From a virus, in the IMG/VR virus record IMGVR_UViG_3300042390_000108, positions 1 to 37,662 of that record: 37,662 bases of DNA; one strand, 5' to 3'. Shown here piece after piece: positions 6,997 to 14,794 of the stretch; position 1 is the stretch's first letter; every line of letters starts with the position of its first letter. The notes under the pieces are model-generated. The model had not been told where the DNA came from, ran no database searches, and saw only the letters and a program-made list of their open reading frames with translations. The translations under genes and the position numbers were made by a program.

Positions 6997-7182
6997 ATGG
7001 AATATCACATCCCCGCTGCCGATTACAGCAGCATCAACGTCAGCGCCTACGAAAAGGGCGTCTGGATCAGCCTCAATCGCCACTGCGCTTACACATCCAC
7101 CCATCTTTCAAAAGAGCAGGCCGAGCAATTGCGTGACGCCCTTATCGCTTTGACTCAGGAGACAACAGATGCAGCACAGTAA
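6997..7182 (+). CDS. small protein of unknown function (61 aa)
   Basis: This is the first gene of the rightward replication operon. AAAGGACA lies about 7 bases before the ATG. The N-terminal half looks beta-rich (SSINVSAYEKGVWISLN), and the C-terminal half is helical (SKEQAEQLRDALIALTQE). It ends 14 bases inside the next gene. No family recognised; it could be an early regulator or a partner of the DUF2800 nuclease. Confidence 0.65.
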   Translation: MEYHIPAADYSSINVSAYEKGVWISLNRHCAYTSTHLSKEQAEQLRDALIALTQETTDAAQ

Positions 7183-8278
7183 CATCGTCGGCGGCTCGAC
7201 CGCCAAGCGCGTCATCAACTGCCCTGGCAGTGTGGCGCTGGTGCAGAAGATGCCGCCAAAGCCCAGCAGCGAACACGCCGACCGTGGCACCCTGCTGCAC
7301 GACGCAATCGCTTTCATCTTGGAAGACCAAAGCGTAGACGTAATCGGGCGCACATACGAGGGCCAAGTCCTCACGCAAGACTTGTACGACGAAAAGATCA
7401 TGGTGGCGCTGGCGCTGCTTGATGAAGTAGACCCCGATAAGGAGATGCTCTATGAAGTTGAAACACGTGTGGGATTTGGCGATCTCTTACCTAATGTTTT
7501 CGGTAGCACGGATTTGGTTGGCCGTATTGGCAGCCGTGCTATTGTTTTGGATTGGAAGTTTGGCGACGGTGTGGTGGTTGATGCAGTAGAGAACGAGCAG
7601 CTCATGTTCTACGCAGCCGCCGCAATGCACACCGATGCGCTGAAGTGGGCCTTCGAGGGCGCAACCGAGATCGAGTGCGTGATCGTGCAGCCGCCTATGA
7701 TTCGCCGCTGGACGACAACGCCCGAGCGCATCGCTAAGTTCGAGCAAGAGCTGGTGCAGGCCGTCAAGGCCGCGCAGCAACCGGATGCTGCGCTCAAGTC
7801 CGGCGACCATTGCCGCTGGTGCGCAGCCAAGCCCGTGTGCCCGCTTATGACGGGTGCTGTTGACCGCGCGCTGCAAGTGCAGTTGAAAGAGATCGACGCC
7901 GACATGCTCGGCCAGTATCTGGCCAAGGCCGACGTGCTGGAGAGCTGGATCACCGACCTGCGGGCGCTGGCGTTCCAGTTGCTTGAGAAAAATGTGCCCG
8001 TGCCGGGGTATAAACTTGTACAGAAGCAAGCGCGGCGTCAGTGGACGGACGAAGCAAAGGCCGCAACCATGCTGGTCGACGCAGGCATCCCAGCCTACAA
8101 ACAAGAGCTGATTTCTCCAGCAGTCGCTGAGAAGTTGCTCAAAAAGAGCAAGTTGACACTGCCTGACGAACTCGTCAAGTCGGTGTCATCAGGCACAACA
8201 CTGGCAAGCGAGGATGACTCCCGCCCAGCAGTGTTGCAACTCGGCGACCTTCGGGCCGCTATTTCTAAACTCCAGTGA
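7169..8278 (+). CDS. DUF2800 family nuclease, Cas4/AddB-like PD-(D/E)XK (369 aa)
   Basis: The features are those of phage DUF2800 proteins: an N-terminal Cys18 in INCPGS, GTLLHDAIAF near residue 40, the catalytic-type LDWKFGDG near 130, then QLMFYAAA, and a Cys cluster CRWCAAKPVCP (Cys215, Cys218, Cys224). One N-terminal and three C-terminal cysteines are the arrangement that holds an iron-sulphur cluster in Cas4 and AddB nucleases, so an Fe-S exonuclease is a fair inference. It is followed by a presumed ssDNA-binding protein, a family A polymerase and a primase-helicase, a recurring phage replication and recombination set. The ATG lies within the preceding gene. Confidence 0.88.
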   Translation: MQHSNIVGGSTAKRVINCPGSVALVQKMPPKPSSEHADRGTLLHDAIAFILEDQSVDVIGRTYEGQVLTQDLYDEKIMVALALLDEVDPDKEMLYEVETRVGFGDLLPNVFGSTDLVGRIGSRAIVLDWKFGDGVVVDAVENEQLMFYAAAAMHTDALKWAFEGATEIECVIVQPPMIRRWTTTPERIAKFEQELVQAVKAAQQPDAALKSGDHCRWCAAKPVCPLMTGAVDRALQVQLKEIDADMLGQYLAKADVLESWITDLRALAFQLLEKNVPVPGYKLVQKQARRQWTDEAKAATMLVDAGIPAYKQELISPAVAEKLLKKSKLTLPDELVKSVSSGTTLASEDDSRPAVLQLGDLRAAISKLQ

Positions 8279-8287
8279 AAGTAGACT

Positions 8288-8905
8288 ATGGAACTCGCAA
8301 CATTCTCTAAAGCAAACCTCCCCGCCCTGACCAACGCTCTGCGTAACCTCCAACCCGTTGGTGGTGACGTTGGCGTGGCCATCATCAAGATGGACAAGGG
8401 TGGCCATTGGGTCTTCGGTGCAGACCAGACCGAGATCGAAGAAGGCTCGACTTGGGCCGTCAATCCTTTGTCGTTCGTCCACGGCTTTATCGCCTGGGGT
8501 GACGGTGAGGTGCTCGGCGAAAAGATGGTGGGCATCGCCAACCCTCTGCCAGAACTCGACGAAGCGCCTCCCGGTGCTAAGAAGGGCTGGGAGTCGCAGG
8601 TCGGCATGTCAATGAAGTGCGTCTCTGGCGACGACAAGGGCATGGAAGCGCGCTACACCGTGACATCCGTCGGCGGTAAGCGTGCGGTTCAGACCTTGGC
8701 CGTGGCCCTGGCTGATCAGGTGGACAAGGACCAGACCAAACCAGTGGCCATCGTGCGCCTGAAGAAGGACCATTACCAGCACAAGTCCTACGGCAAAATC
8801 TACACCCCGGTCTTTGAGATCGTGGAGTGGATGAGCATGGACGGCGAAGCGCCTGAAGCTGCGCCTACTGAAGAAGCACCAGCTCGCCGCCGCCGCGCAG
8901 CGTAA
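8288..8905 (+). CDS. putative ssDNA-binding protein, DUF2815-like position (205 aa)
   Basis: The gene sits between the DUF2800 nuclease and DNA polymerase, the place usually occupied by DUF2815/Enc34-type ssDNA-binding proteins. The sequence is compatible with an OB-like beta fold (VGVAIIKMDKGGHWVFGAD; KPVAIVRLKKDHYQHKSYG). The C-terminus is unusual: an acidic Pro/Ala/Glu linker followed by ARRRRAA, a basic tail where many SSBs have an acidic one. The assignment rests mainly on gene order. The ribosome site is weak (GAAAGTAG). Confidence 0.6.
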   Translation: MELATFSKANLPALTNALRNLQPVGGDVGVAIIKMDKGGHWVFGADQTEIEEGSTWAVNPLSFVHGFIAWGDGEVLGEKMVGIANPLPELDEAPPGAKKGWESQVGMSMKCVSGDDKGMEARYTVTSVGGKRAVQTLAVALADQVDKDQTKPVAIVRLKKDHYQHKSYGKIYTPVFEIVEWMSMDGEAPEAAPTEEAPARRRRAA

Positions 8906-8921
8906 ATAGTAGAGGCCGAAA

Positions 8922-9013
8922 GCGGAGGTTGTGAAAGCGTTTATACGCAACGGTTGGCGCCGTTACTGACTAAGAGCCACATTAATGTGTAGGTCAGGAT
9001 TCACAACCTCCGT
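8922..9013 (+). ncRNA. structured RNA element with a four-way (cloverleaf-like) junction
   Basis: The segment lies in the 163-base gap before the polymerase gene. Bases 8922-8935 pair with 9000-9013 in a 14-bp stem (one G-U); its core is GGAGGTTGTGAA against TTCACAACCTCC. Inside are three hairpins in close succession: 8937-8948 (GCGT/ACGC, loop TTAT), 8949-8964 (AACGG/CCGTT) and 8966-8997 (CTGAC/GTCAG, with an inner CACAT/ATGTG). Only one base is unpaired before the first hairpin, none between the first two, one before the third and two after it. It is not a canonical tRNA: the closing stem is too long, the middle loop has six bases and no T-loop is present. It could be a leader regulating the polymerase, a free small RNA, or a DNA cruciform used in replication. 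Confidence 0.65.
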
Positions 9014-9031
9014 CAGTAGGTCTTTTTTCTG

Positions 9032-9052
9032 ATGCCCAGTGACAGTGGGCAT
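9032..9052 (+). promoter_or_regulatory. hairpin in the polymerase leader
   Basis: ATGCCCA, a 7-base loop and TGGGCAT form a perfect 7-bp stem. It ends five bases before the AAAGGAA ribosome site of the polymerase gene. It follows a T6 run at about 9023-9028, so it is not a terminator in this direction. A role in ribosome access or mRNA stability is possible. Confidence 0.5.
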
Positions 9053-9068
9053 TGGAAAAGGAACGACT

Positions 9069-10997
9069 ATGCTGTGGATAGATTTCGAGACAAGATCGCG
9101 CTGTGACCTGAAGGCCAAGGGCGTCTACAACTACGCGCAGGATGCGAGCACCGATGTGCTGTGCATGTCCTACGCCTTTGGCGACGACGAAGTGCAGACG
9201 TGGCTGCCGGGTCAGCCCTTCCCTCAAGAAGTCCGTGAGTGGCGAGACCTGATCTACGCCCACAACGCCGCCTTCGAGCGCCTGATCTTCTGGTATGTCC
9301 TCCAGATCGACTTCAAACTAGAGCAGTTCGTCTGCACCGCAGCTCAGGCCCGCGCCAACTGTGCGCCTGGCTCGCTGGAGGACGTGGGCCGCTTTGCTGG
9401 CGCTGACATGCGCAAGGACCACCGTGGTGCCCAATTAATCCGGCTGCTGTCCGTGCCTCAGCCTAACGGCCAGTTCCGCGAGGACGCCGCCCTGATGGCC
9501 GAGATGGTGCGCTACTGCGAGCAGGACGTCCGCGTGATGCGTGTCGTCAGCAAGTCGCTGCGCCCGCTGTCCGATGACGAGCTGACCGACTACCACACCA
9601 ACGAACAGATCAACGACCGTGGCGTGCTGGTGGACGTGCCGCTGTGCCACGCCGCCGTGAAGTATTCCGCTGACGAGACCGTCGAGATTCAGCAGATCGT
9701 CACCGAGGTAACCGATGGCGCGATCACCAGCGTGCGCTCGCCCAAGATGCGCGAGTGGGTGCTGGAGCGTGTCGGGCCTGAAGCCAAGAAACTGATGTGG
9801 AACGGCGAGAAGTATTCGATTGACAAGACTGTGCGAGCCAACCTGCTCGCGATGGAAGACCCCGATGAAATTCCGCCCCATGTTGCAGACGTTATTCAAT
9901 GCGCAGACGACCTCTGGGCGTCTTCGGTTGCGAAGTTCAACCGCCTCTCGAATCTCGCCGATGAAGAAGATCAGCGAGTCCGAGGCGCTTTCGTTTTTGC
10001 TGGAGGGGCTGCCACCGGACGAGCGTCGAGCTATGGCGCACAGGTTCACAACTTTACCCGCAAGTGCGCCAAAGAGCCTGATGAAGTACGCCACGCTATG
10101 GTGCGTGGCCACGCAATCACACCAAGATTTGGAAAACGCATTACAGATGTGCTCAAGGGGATGCTCCGGCCCGCGCTGATTGCCAAGCCCGGCCACGTCC
10201 TGATCGCCTACGACTGGTCGGCCATCGAGGGCCGTGTGCATCCGTGGCTGTCCAACTGCCCGGCAGGTGAGGCCAAGCTGGATGTGTTCCGGTCAGGTCT
10301 TGACCCGTACAAGGTCAACGCGGCCGCAACGTTCGGCGTGTCCTACGCCGATGTCACTTCGGAGCAGCGCCAAGTGGGCAAGGTGCAGGAGCTGGCCCTC
10401 GGGTTCTTGGGCGGCGCGGGCGCGTTTGAGGTGTTTGGCCGGGCCTACGGCATCCGGCTGACCGCTTCGGAGGTCAACAAGGCCGTCGAGGGCTGGCGCA
10501 GGGCGAATCCTTGGGCGCAGGCCCACGGCCAGCAGCTCGAAGCCGCCTACCTTCGGGCGATGCGAAACAAAGGTTTTGAGTTTGCCGCAGGTCGCATTGT
10601 GTACTTGTTCGACGGTCAGACCCTCTGGTACAGTCTGCCCTCTGGCCGGGTTCTGTGCTACCCCAACGCCAAATTTGACGCCGAAGGCAACGTGACATAC
10701 ACCAAAGCAGCATGGAAACCCGCCGCCGACGCCAAGGAGTGGCCCCGCGCCCGTCTGTGGCGTGGCCTGGCTTGCGAGAATGTCACGCAGGCGACAGCAC
10801 ACGACATCCTGCGCCACTCACTGCGCCAGCTTGATGGCGTGGTCTTACACGTTCACGACGAGATCGTTGTCGAGTGCCCGGCTCACGAGGCCGAGGCAGT
10901 CGCCGCCCACATGCACCAGATCATGTGCAGCCCGCCCGCATGGGCCGAGGGCTTGCCCTTAGCCGCCGAGGGCGTCACCACCACCCGGTATTCGTAA
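9069..10997 (+). CDS. family A DNA polymerase with 3'-5' exonuclease domain (642 aa)
   Basis: The exonuclease motifs are DFETRS (residues 5-10), AHNAAFER (64-71) and YCEQD (149-153). The polymerase motifs are A, AYDWSAIEGR (about 379-388); B, QVGKVQELALGFLGGAGAF (about 436-455); and C, VHDEIV (about 594-599). Phage polymerases of this DUF2800-linked group have the same short form without the 5'-3' exonuclease domain of bacterial Pol I. The frame is open upstream to a GTG at 9039. I chose ATG 9069 because AAAGGAA lies directly upstream and MLWIDFETRS puts the first exonuclease motif at the usual place. It replicates the phage genome together with the primase-helicase downstream. Confidence 0.95.
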   Translation: MLWIDFETRSRCDLKAKGVYNYAQDASTDVLCMSYAFGDDEVQTWLPGQPFPQEVREWRDLIYAHNAAFERLIFWYVLQIDFKLEQFVCTAAQARANCAPGSLEDVGRFAGADMRKDHRGAQLIRLLSVPQPNGQFREDAALMAEMVRYCEQDVRVMRVVSKSLRPLSDDELTDYHTNEQINDRGVLVDVPLCHAAVKYSADETVEIQQIVTEVTDGAITSVRSPKMREWVLERVGPEAKKLMWNGEKYSIDKTVRANLLAMEDPDEIPPHVADVIQCADDLWASSVAKFNRLSNLADEEDQRVRGAFVFAGGAATGRASSYGAQVHNFTRKCAKEPDEVRHAMVRGHAITPRFGKRITDVLKGMLRPALIAKPGHVLIAYDWSAIEGRVHPWLSNCPAGEAKLDVFRSGLDPYKVNAAATFGVSYADVTSEQRQVGKVQELALGFLGGAGAFEVFGRAYGIRLTASEVNKAVEGWRRANPWAQAHGQQLEAAYLRAMRNKGFEFAAGRIVYLFDGQTLWYSLPSGRVLCYPNAKFDAEGNVTYTKAAWKPAADAKEWPRARLWRGLACENVTQATAHDILRHSLRQLDGVVLHVHDEIVVECPAHEAEAVAAHMHQIMCSPPAWAEGLPLAAEGVTTTRYS

Positions 10998-11005
10998 ATA
11001 AAAAA

Positions 11006-11028
11006 GCCCCGGCGAGTTAGGCCGGGGC
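11006..11028 (-). terminator. intrinsic terminator oriented leftward, inside the rightward operon
   Basis: GCCCCGGC, a 7-base loop and GCCGGGGC form a perfect 8-bp stem. On the minus strand it is followed by TTTTTTATTT. On the plus strand no T-run follows, so it should stop leftward antisense transcription and not the operon itself. Confidence 0.65.
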
Positions 11029-11052
11029 GAAGTTCCCAACAGGAGAAACCGC

Positions 11053-13311
11053 ATGGATTTTATCGAATTTATCACTAGCTGCGCGCCGCAGGGTGAAACA
11101 ATTTTGTTCGTGCGCCAAAAGCCTATCGGCGATGGTTTGCAATTTCACGCCGACGGCGCGATCAAGGCCACTTGGCCAGCGTTCCTGCCCTCGCATAAGC
11201 GCAAGGCTGGGCAAGCGTGGTACGTCAATACGGCCAGCTTCATCATCGAACGGTTTAAGGACGGTCACCCGAGCGCCAGCGCAGCAAACTGCGAATACGT
11301 TTGGGCGATGGTGCTGGACGACGTGGGCACGGACAAGGTGCCGAACACCTGCCCACTGCCCCCGACTTGGATCATGGAGACCTCGCCCGGCTGTTTTCAA
11401 TGGGTTCTTGTCTTTAAAGAGCAGCCAACTAAGGGCGAATACAGCGCCGCAATCAAGGCGCTTGCTGCTGCTGGTTATACAGACCCCGGCGCGATCAACG
11501 CCGTGCGCAATTTCCGCATCCCCGGCTCAATCAACCTGAAACCGGGGCGCGACAACTTTGAATCCTTGTTGGTTGAGTTTGACCACACACGCGAGTACAC
11601 CTTAGAGGAGCTGTGCAAGGCGATGAACGTCACGCCCGGCCCGGTCGAGTCGGTCTACGCCCCGGTGCGGGTGCAGGACGACGGCGGCGACGATGTGATG
11701 GCGTGGCTGTCGGATAACGGACTCGTGCTCTCTAACCCGAACCAAGAAGGCTGGGCTGGCGTGGCCTGCCCTAACGCTGCCGAGCACACCGACGGCAACC
11801 CCGAGGGCCGCTACATGCCCGCAAACCGGGCGTACTGCTGCCTGCACTCGCACTGCCTAGAGCTGGACTCCACCCGGTTCCTCAAGTGGGTGGCCGACAG
11901 TGGCGGCCCGGTCCACACCCCCGGCCTGCGCGACGAGCTGCTGGTCAGCGCCATGGAGTCGGCGCTGTCCAAACTGACGCCTACGCCTGAGTTCCCCAAC
12001 GTGGCCGCCGCAGTGGTGGCCGAAACTCAGCGCAAGGAAATGGCGCGGGTCGAGAAGGCTGACTGGTGGGACCGCTTCGCCTACCTGCAAGACGACGACG
12101 CCTACTTTGACCTGCAAGACAGGCGCGAGCTGTCGCGCAGCACGTTTAACGCTATGTTCCGGCACATCGGCTGCAAGTCCGTTCACAATGGCCGCAAGGT
12201 CGAGGCGTCCTATTCGTTCGATGAGCAGCGCCAAGACAAGGGCGCACAGTCGCTGGTCAGCGTGACCTACGCCGCAGGCGCGGGCACCATCGTCAACCGC
12301 GACGGCTTAACCTACGGTAACCGCTGGGTCAACAGCCGCCCTCAACCCGTGGCGGGTGACGTGTCCCCGTGGCTGCGCCATGTCGAGCGGCTGATCCCTG
12401 AGAAGTTCGAGCGTGAGCACCTCTTAAACGCGCTGGCGCATAAGGTCCAGTTCCCAGGCCATAAGATCAATCACGCGATCCTGATGGGCGGCACGCACGG
12501 GTGCGGCAAAGATACCATGTTCGCGCCGTTCTTTTGGGCCATTGGTGGCGATGCCAAACGTAACTGTTCGCTGGTCAAGAATGAAGACCTCACCTCACAA
12601 TGGGGTTACGCCCTCGAATGCGAAGTGATGGAAATCTCTGAGCTGCGCCAGGCTGACGCTAAGGACCGCCGCGCACTAGAGAACACCCTCAAGCCCATCA
12701 TCGCTGCGCCCCCTGAGCTGTTGACCGTCAACCGCAAGGGTCTGCACCCGTACTACGCCCTTAACCGGCTTTTCGTAATCGCGTTCTCAAACGAGCGCGT
12801 GGCCATCTCGCTGCCCTCTGAGGATCGCCGTTGGTTTGTGATCTGGTGTGAGGCTGCGCGCCTAACTGAGCGCGAGGCACTGGCGCTGTGGAACTGGTAC
12901 AAGAATCAAAACGGGTTCCAGGCAGTCGCCCATTACCTGCATACCCGTGACGTGTCAGCGTGGAACCCGTCCGCGCCCCCGCCAGTAACTGAGGCTAAGC
13001 AGATCATGATCGAGCACGGCATGAGCACTGCCGAAGCCTTCATTGTGGACATGCTGCGCCGCCGTACGGGTGAATTTTCTCGGGGTGTCATCGGTTCGCC
13101 CTTTCATGCGCTGTGTGACCGTTTGCAGGGTCTCGCGCCCCAAGGCGTGAAGGTCGTCCAGGGCGCGTTACTCCATGCGATCAAAGAGGCGGGCTGGGTT
13201 GACTGTGGGCGGCTTATGTCGCGTGACCTGACCACCAAGAAACACGTTTTCTGCGCGCCTGACATGGTGGGCACTGCTAAATCAGATCTTAGGCGAATGG
13301 CCGAGACATAA
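11053..13311 (+). CDS. primase-helicase: RepB-like primase, zinc motif and DUF5906/P4-type helicase (752 aa)
   Basis: AGGAGA precedes the ATG. The N-terminal part carries motifs of archaeo-eukaryotic-type plasmid primases: AMVLDDVGTDK (about 85-95) with metal-binding acidic residues, ETSPGCFQWVLVF (about 113-125), and NFRIPGSINLKPG (about 155-167). A Cys/His cluster follows (CPNAAEH then YCCLHSHC, about 239-268) that may bind zinc. The C-terminal half has a Walker A, GGTHGCGKDT (about 479-488), and then MEISELRQADAKDRRALENT, typical of DUF5906/phage P4-type superfamily 3 helicases. One protein would thus unwind and prime DNA for the family A polymerase encoded just upstream. A terminator follows the stop at once. 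Confidence 0.9.
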   Translation: MDFIEFITSCAPQGETILFVRQKPIGDGLQFHADGAIKATWPAFLPSHKRKAGQAWYVNTASFIIERFKDGHPSASAANCEYVWAMVLDDVGTDKVPNTCPLPPTWIMETSPGCFQWVLVFKEQPTKGEYSAAIKALAAAGYTDPGAINAVRNFRIPGSINLKPGRDNFESLLVEFDHTREYTLEELCKAMNVTPGPVESVYAPVRVQDDGGDDVMAWLSDNGLVLSNPNQEGWAGVACPNAAEHTDGNPEGRYMPANRAYCCLHSHCLELDSTRFLKWVADSGGPVHTPGLRDELLVSAMESALSKLTPTPEFPNVAAAVVAETQRKEMARVEKADWWDRFAYLQDDDAYFDLQDRRELSRSTFNAMFRHIGCKSVHNGRKVEASYSFDEQRQDKGAQSLVSVTYAAGAGTIVNRDGLTYGNRWVNSRPQPVAGDVSPWLRHVERLIPEKFEREHLLNALAHKVQFPGHKINHAILMGGTHGCGKDTMFAPFFWAIGGDAKRNCSLVKNEDLTSQWGYALECEVMEISELRQADAKDRRALENTLKPIIAAPPELLTVNRKGLHPYYALNRLFVIAFSNERVAISLPSEDRRWFVIWCEAARLTEREALALWNWYKNQNGFQAVAHYLHTRDVSAWNPSAPPPVTEAKQIMIEHGMSTAEAFIVDMLRRRTGEFSRGVIGSPFHALCDRLQGLAPQGVKVVQGALLHAIKEAGWVDCGRLMSRDLTTKKHVFCAPDMVGTAKSDLRRMAET

Positions 13312-13315
13312 AAAA

Positions 13316-13331
13316 GGGGCCGTGAGGCCCC
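13316..13331. terminator. bidirectional terminator between convergent operons
   Basis: GGGGCC-gtga-GGCCCC lies between the primase stop (13311) and the last leftward micro-ORF (13332). On the minus strand it is followed by TTTTTT, a good intrinsic terminator. On the plus strand the tail is TTATCGTTT, which is weaker. Confidence 0.8.
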
Positions 13332-13382
13332 TTATCGTTTGGTTAGTATGCGCAGTAGTAGCGCCAGGCAGGCGTAGATCAT
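13332..13382 (-). CDS. 16-aa hydrophobic micro-ORF
   Basis: The ATG at 13382 forms ATGA with the stop of the 111-aa gene. GAGGA lies about 8 bases upstream. The frame encodes MIYACLALLLRILTKR, a possible membrane-inserting peptide, and its TAA directly abuts the terminator stem. It is far below usual gene size, so it is supported only by start context and packing. Confidence 0.4.
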   Translation of the reverse strand: MIYACLALLLRILTKR

Positions 13383-13714
13383 GCGTCGATTTCCTCAACA
13401 CAAACCGGAAACTGAGGGTCATAGCCCGCAGGCGTGCGATTAGTGGCGGGTTCGAATGCGCAGGGCGCCAGGTGCAGGCGCGCGCGGTTTAACGCTGTGT
13501 AGGCGGTCACATAATCGCTTGTAAGCATCACGCGCGGGTTGAATTGGGGATAGTCCCGCTTCGCGCTGTGGTGCTTATCGATGCCTTTTGGCCGGTCCAG
13601 CTTCGCGCCCCGTTTGCCCTTCGATTTATCGATTATGGCCAGTAGATCATGGATCGCTGGCGCGTTTTCGGGTTTGACCGTGAATGTCGCGCGGCCGTGA
13701 GTGATTGTGATCAT
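13379..13714 (-). CDS. protein of unknown function (111 aa)
   Basis: GGAG lies upstream and the ATG overlaps the previous TGA as ATGA. The N-terminus looks like a small alpha-beta unit (MITITHGRATFTVKPENAPA), followed by a very basic stretch (DKSKGKRGAKLDRPKGIDKH) that could contact nucleic acid, and an acidic C-terminus. No known family was recognised. Confidence 0.65.
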   Translation of the reverse strand: MITITHGRATFTVKPENAPAIHDLLAIIDKSKGKRGAKLDRPKGIDKHHSAKRDYPQFNPRVMLTSDYVTAYTALNRARLHLAPCAFEPATNRTPAGYDPQFPVCVEEIDA

Positions 13715-13890
13715 TGCTTTTTCTCCAGTTGGTTAATTTGAAATTCCAGGTTTTGCCGTTGTCGGTGCAACTGGTCCCGATATTCACTGTCGCTGATGCA
13801 ATTGTTCACCTGGCCAGGCTTAGGCGCATAACGCGCGCAGGCTTCATTGGCTTTTTGAAGGTCAATTCGAAGTTGTTCAAAAGTTTTCAT
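13711..13890 (-). CDS. small helical protein of unknown function (59 aa)
   Basis: I chose ATG 13890 (MKTFEQLRIDLQKANEACAR) because it overlaps the upstream stop as ATGA. The longer frame to 13917 has no such support. The C-terminal half is a likely coiled coil (DQLHRQRQNLEFQINQLEKK). Confidence 0.6.
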   Translation of the reverse strand: MKTFEQLRIDLQKANEACARYAPKPGQVNNCISDSEYRDQLHRQRQNLEFQINQLEKKQ

Positions 13891-14096
13891 GCTTGGACCC
13901 CCAGCATGCGCGCGCATGCATTTTCATAAATTTCAAGCCCGTTATCGGTAAGGGTTTCCACCGATAGCATGCGAGAGGGCGTGAAGTATTTCATTAAACG
14001 GCAAAGCCGCGCGTATTCCCTGGACCATTGGCCCCCATGGCAATGCGACAGCGCCAGGTAATAAGCTTCGCAGATATCGAATCGATCAAAATACAT
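13887..14096 (-). CDS. small conserved phage-type protein (69 aa)
   Basis: AAGGGGAT precedes the ATG at 14096, which lies two bases after the GP88 stop. The sequence is rich in Tyr, Cys and His (MYFDRFDICEAYYLALSHC; HGGQWSREYARLCRLMKYF). I recall similar short proteins in other phages, with no known function. Its place directly behind GP88 suggests a shared role. Confidence 0.65.
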   Translation of the reverse strand: MYFDRFDICEAYYLALSHCHGGQWSREYARLCRLMKYFTPSRMLSVETLTDNGLEIYENACARMLGVQA

Positions 14097-14098
14097 TT

Positions 14099-14782
14099 TT
14101 ATCCCCTTTTCATCATGATGACTTTTGCCATTTTGCGGCCGTGGGCTGGGTAGCAGATAAGGTCAATCGACTTATCCCAGCACGCGCGACAGCCGGAGCA
14201 TTTGCCTTCATGCTCATACGCCCGGCACAGTGACGCGCCAGCGTGCTCTTGAAACGTCTCAGCGCTGGGTCCAATGACGGATCCATGCAGTCCAGGGATA
14301 TATTCGCCGTTGATCGAATCAGCGGAAAATCGGACCGACACATTAGCCAGCGCTTTCATTTGGTCTAGGACCATGCGGAATTTCGGAAATTTATGCATGC
14401 GCGTGGGGAGCCAGTGCTTCACCCAGGGCGTGCGCTGCATAACTTCAAGCACCTTTTCCGCTAGGGCCAGGGAATAAAGATCTCCGCTGTCGAGCCAGCG
14501 GAAATATTCGTCGCGCTGCAGTTCCTGGACCATGTTATCGGTCCAGTCCAGGCGAGTCCAATCGGTGCGATTGAATTCCCGTGGTGCTTTCACGTTGGCG
14601 AAGACATAATTCCCCGTTGTCGCATAGCAACCCTTGCAGGCATCGACCAGCACGCCTGGTGATTCTAGCGAGCCAGGGCAGGTGTCCAGCGCTTGCAGAG
14701 ACCACGACCGGATCCCGTCCAGCTTAGATGTCACGCTGATCCGTGGCCAGGCCTGCGCGATCGCTTGAGATAATTTATTCAT
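14099..14782 (-). CDS. GP88 family protein, cysteine-rich (227 aa)
   Basis: The N-terminal motif DTCPGSLE (Cys35), DACKGCYATTGNYVFANV (Cys49, Cys52), and the C-terminal cluster GKCSGCRACWDK fit the phage GP88 family, named after a mycobacteriophage gene product. The conserved cysteines suggest a metal or iron-sulphur site, but I know of no proven function. Between the clusters lies a Trp/Asp-rich segment (RTDWTRLDWTDNMVQEL) and a conserved SGDLYSL. AAGGA stands before the ATG. It is the only sizeable gene of the second leftward operon. Confidence 0.75.
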   Translation of the reverse strand: MNKLSQAIAQAWPRISVTSKLDGIRSWSLQALDTCPGSLESPGVLVDACKGCYATTGNYVFANVKAPREFNRTDWTRLDWTDNMVQELQRDEYFRWLDSGDLYSLALAEKVLEVMQRTPWVKHWLPTRMHKFPKFRMVLDQMKALANVSVRFSADSINGEYIPGLHGSVIGPSAETFQEHAGASLCRAYEHEGKCSGCRACWDKSIDLICYPAHGRKMAKVIMMKRG

Positions 14783-14794
14783 GATGTCCGGTCC

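Noticed and set aside
8095-8643. 182-codon minus-strand frame
   Set aside because: Spans the junction of two well-supported plus-strand genes and has Ser/Pro-rich shadow composition.
8931-8969. Short GTG-started leader peptide ending in WRRY inside the cloverleaf element
   Set aside because: The GGAGG is only two bases from the GTG, too close for good initiation, and the RNA fold explains the sequence better. Attenuation cannot be fully excluded.
8922-9013. tRNA gene
   Set aside because: The outline is clover-like, but the closing stem is 14 bp, the middle loop has six bases, no TTCRA T-loop is present, and there is no CCA or proper discriminator.
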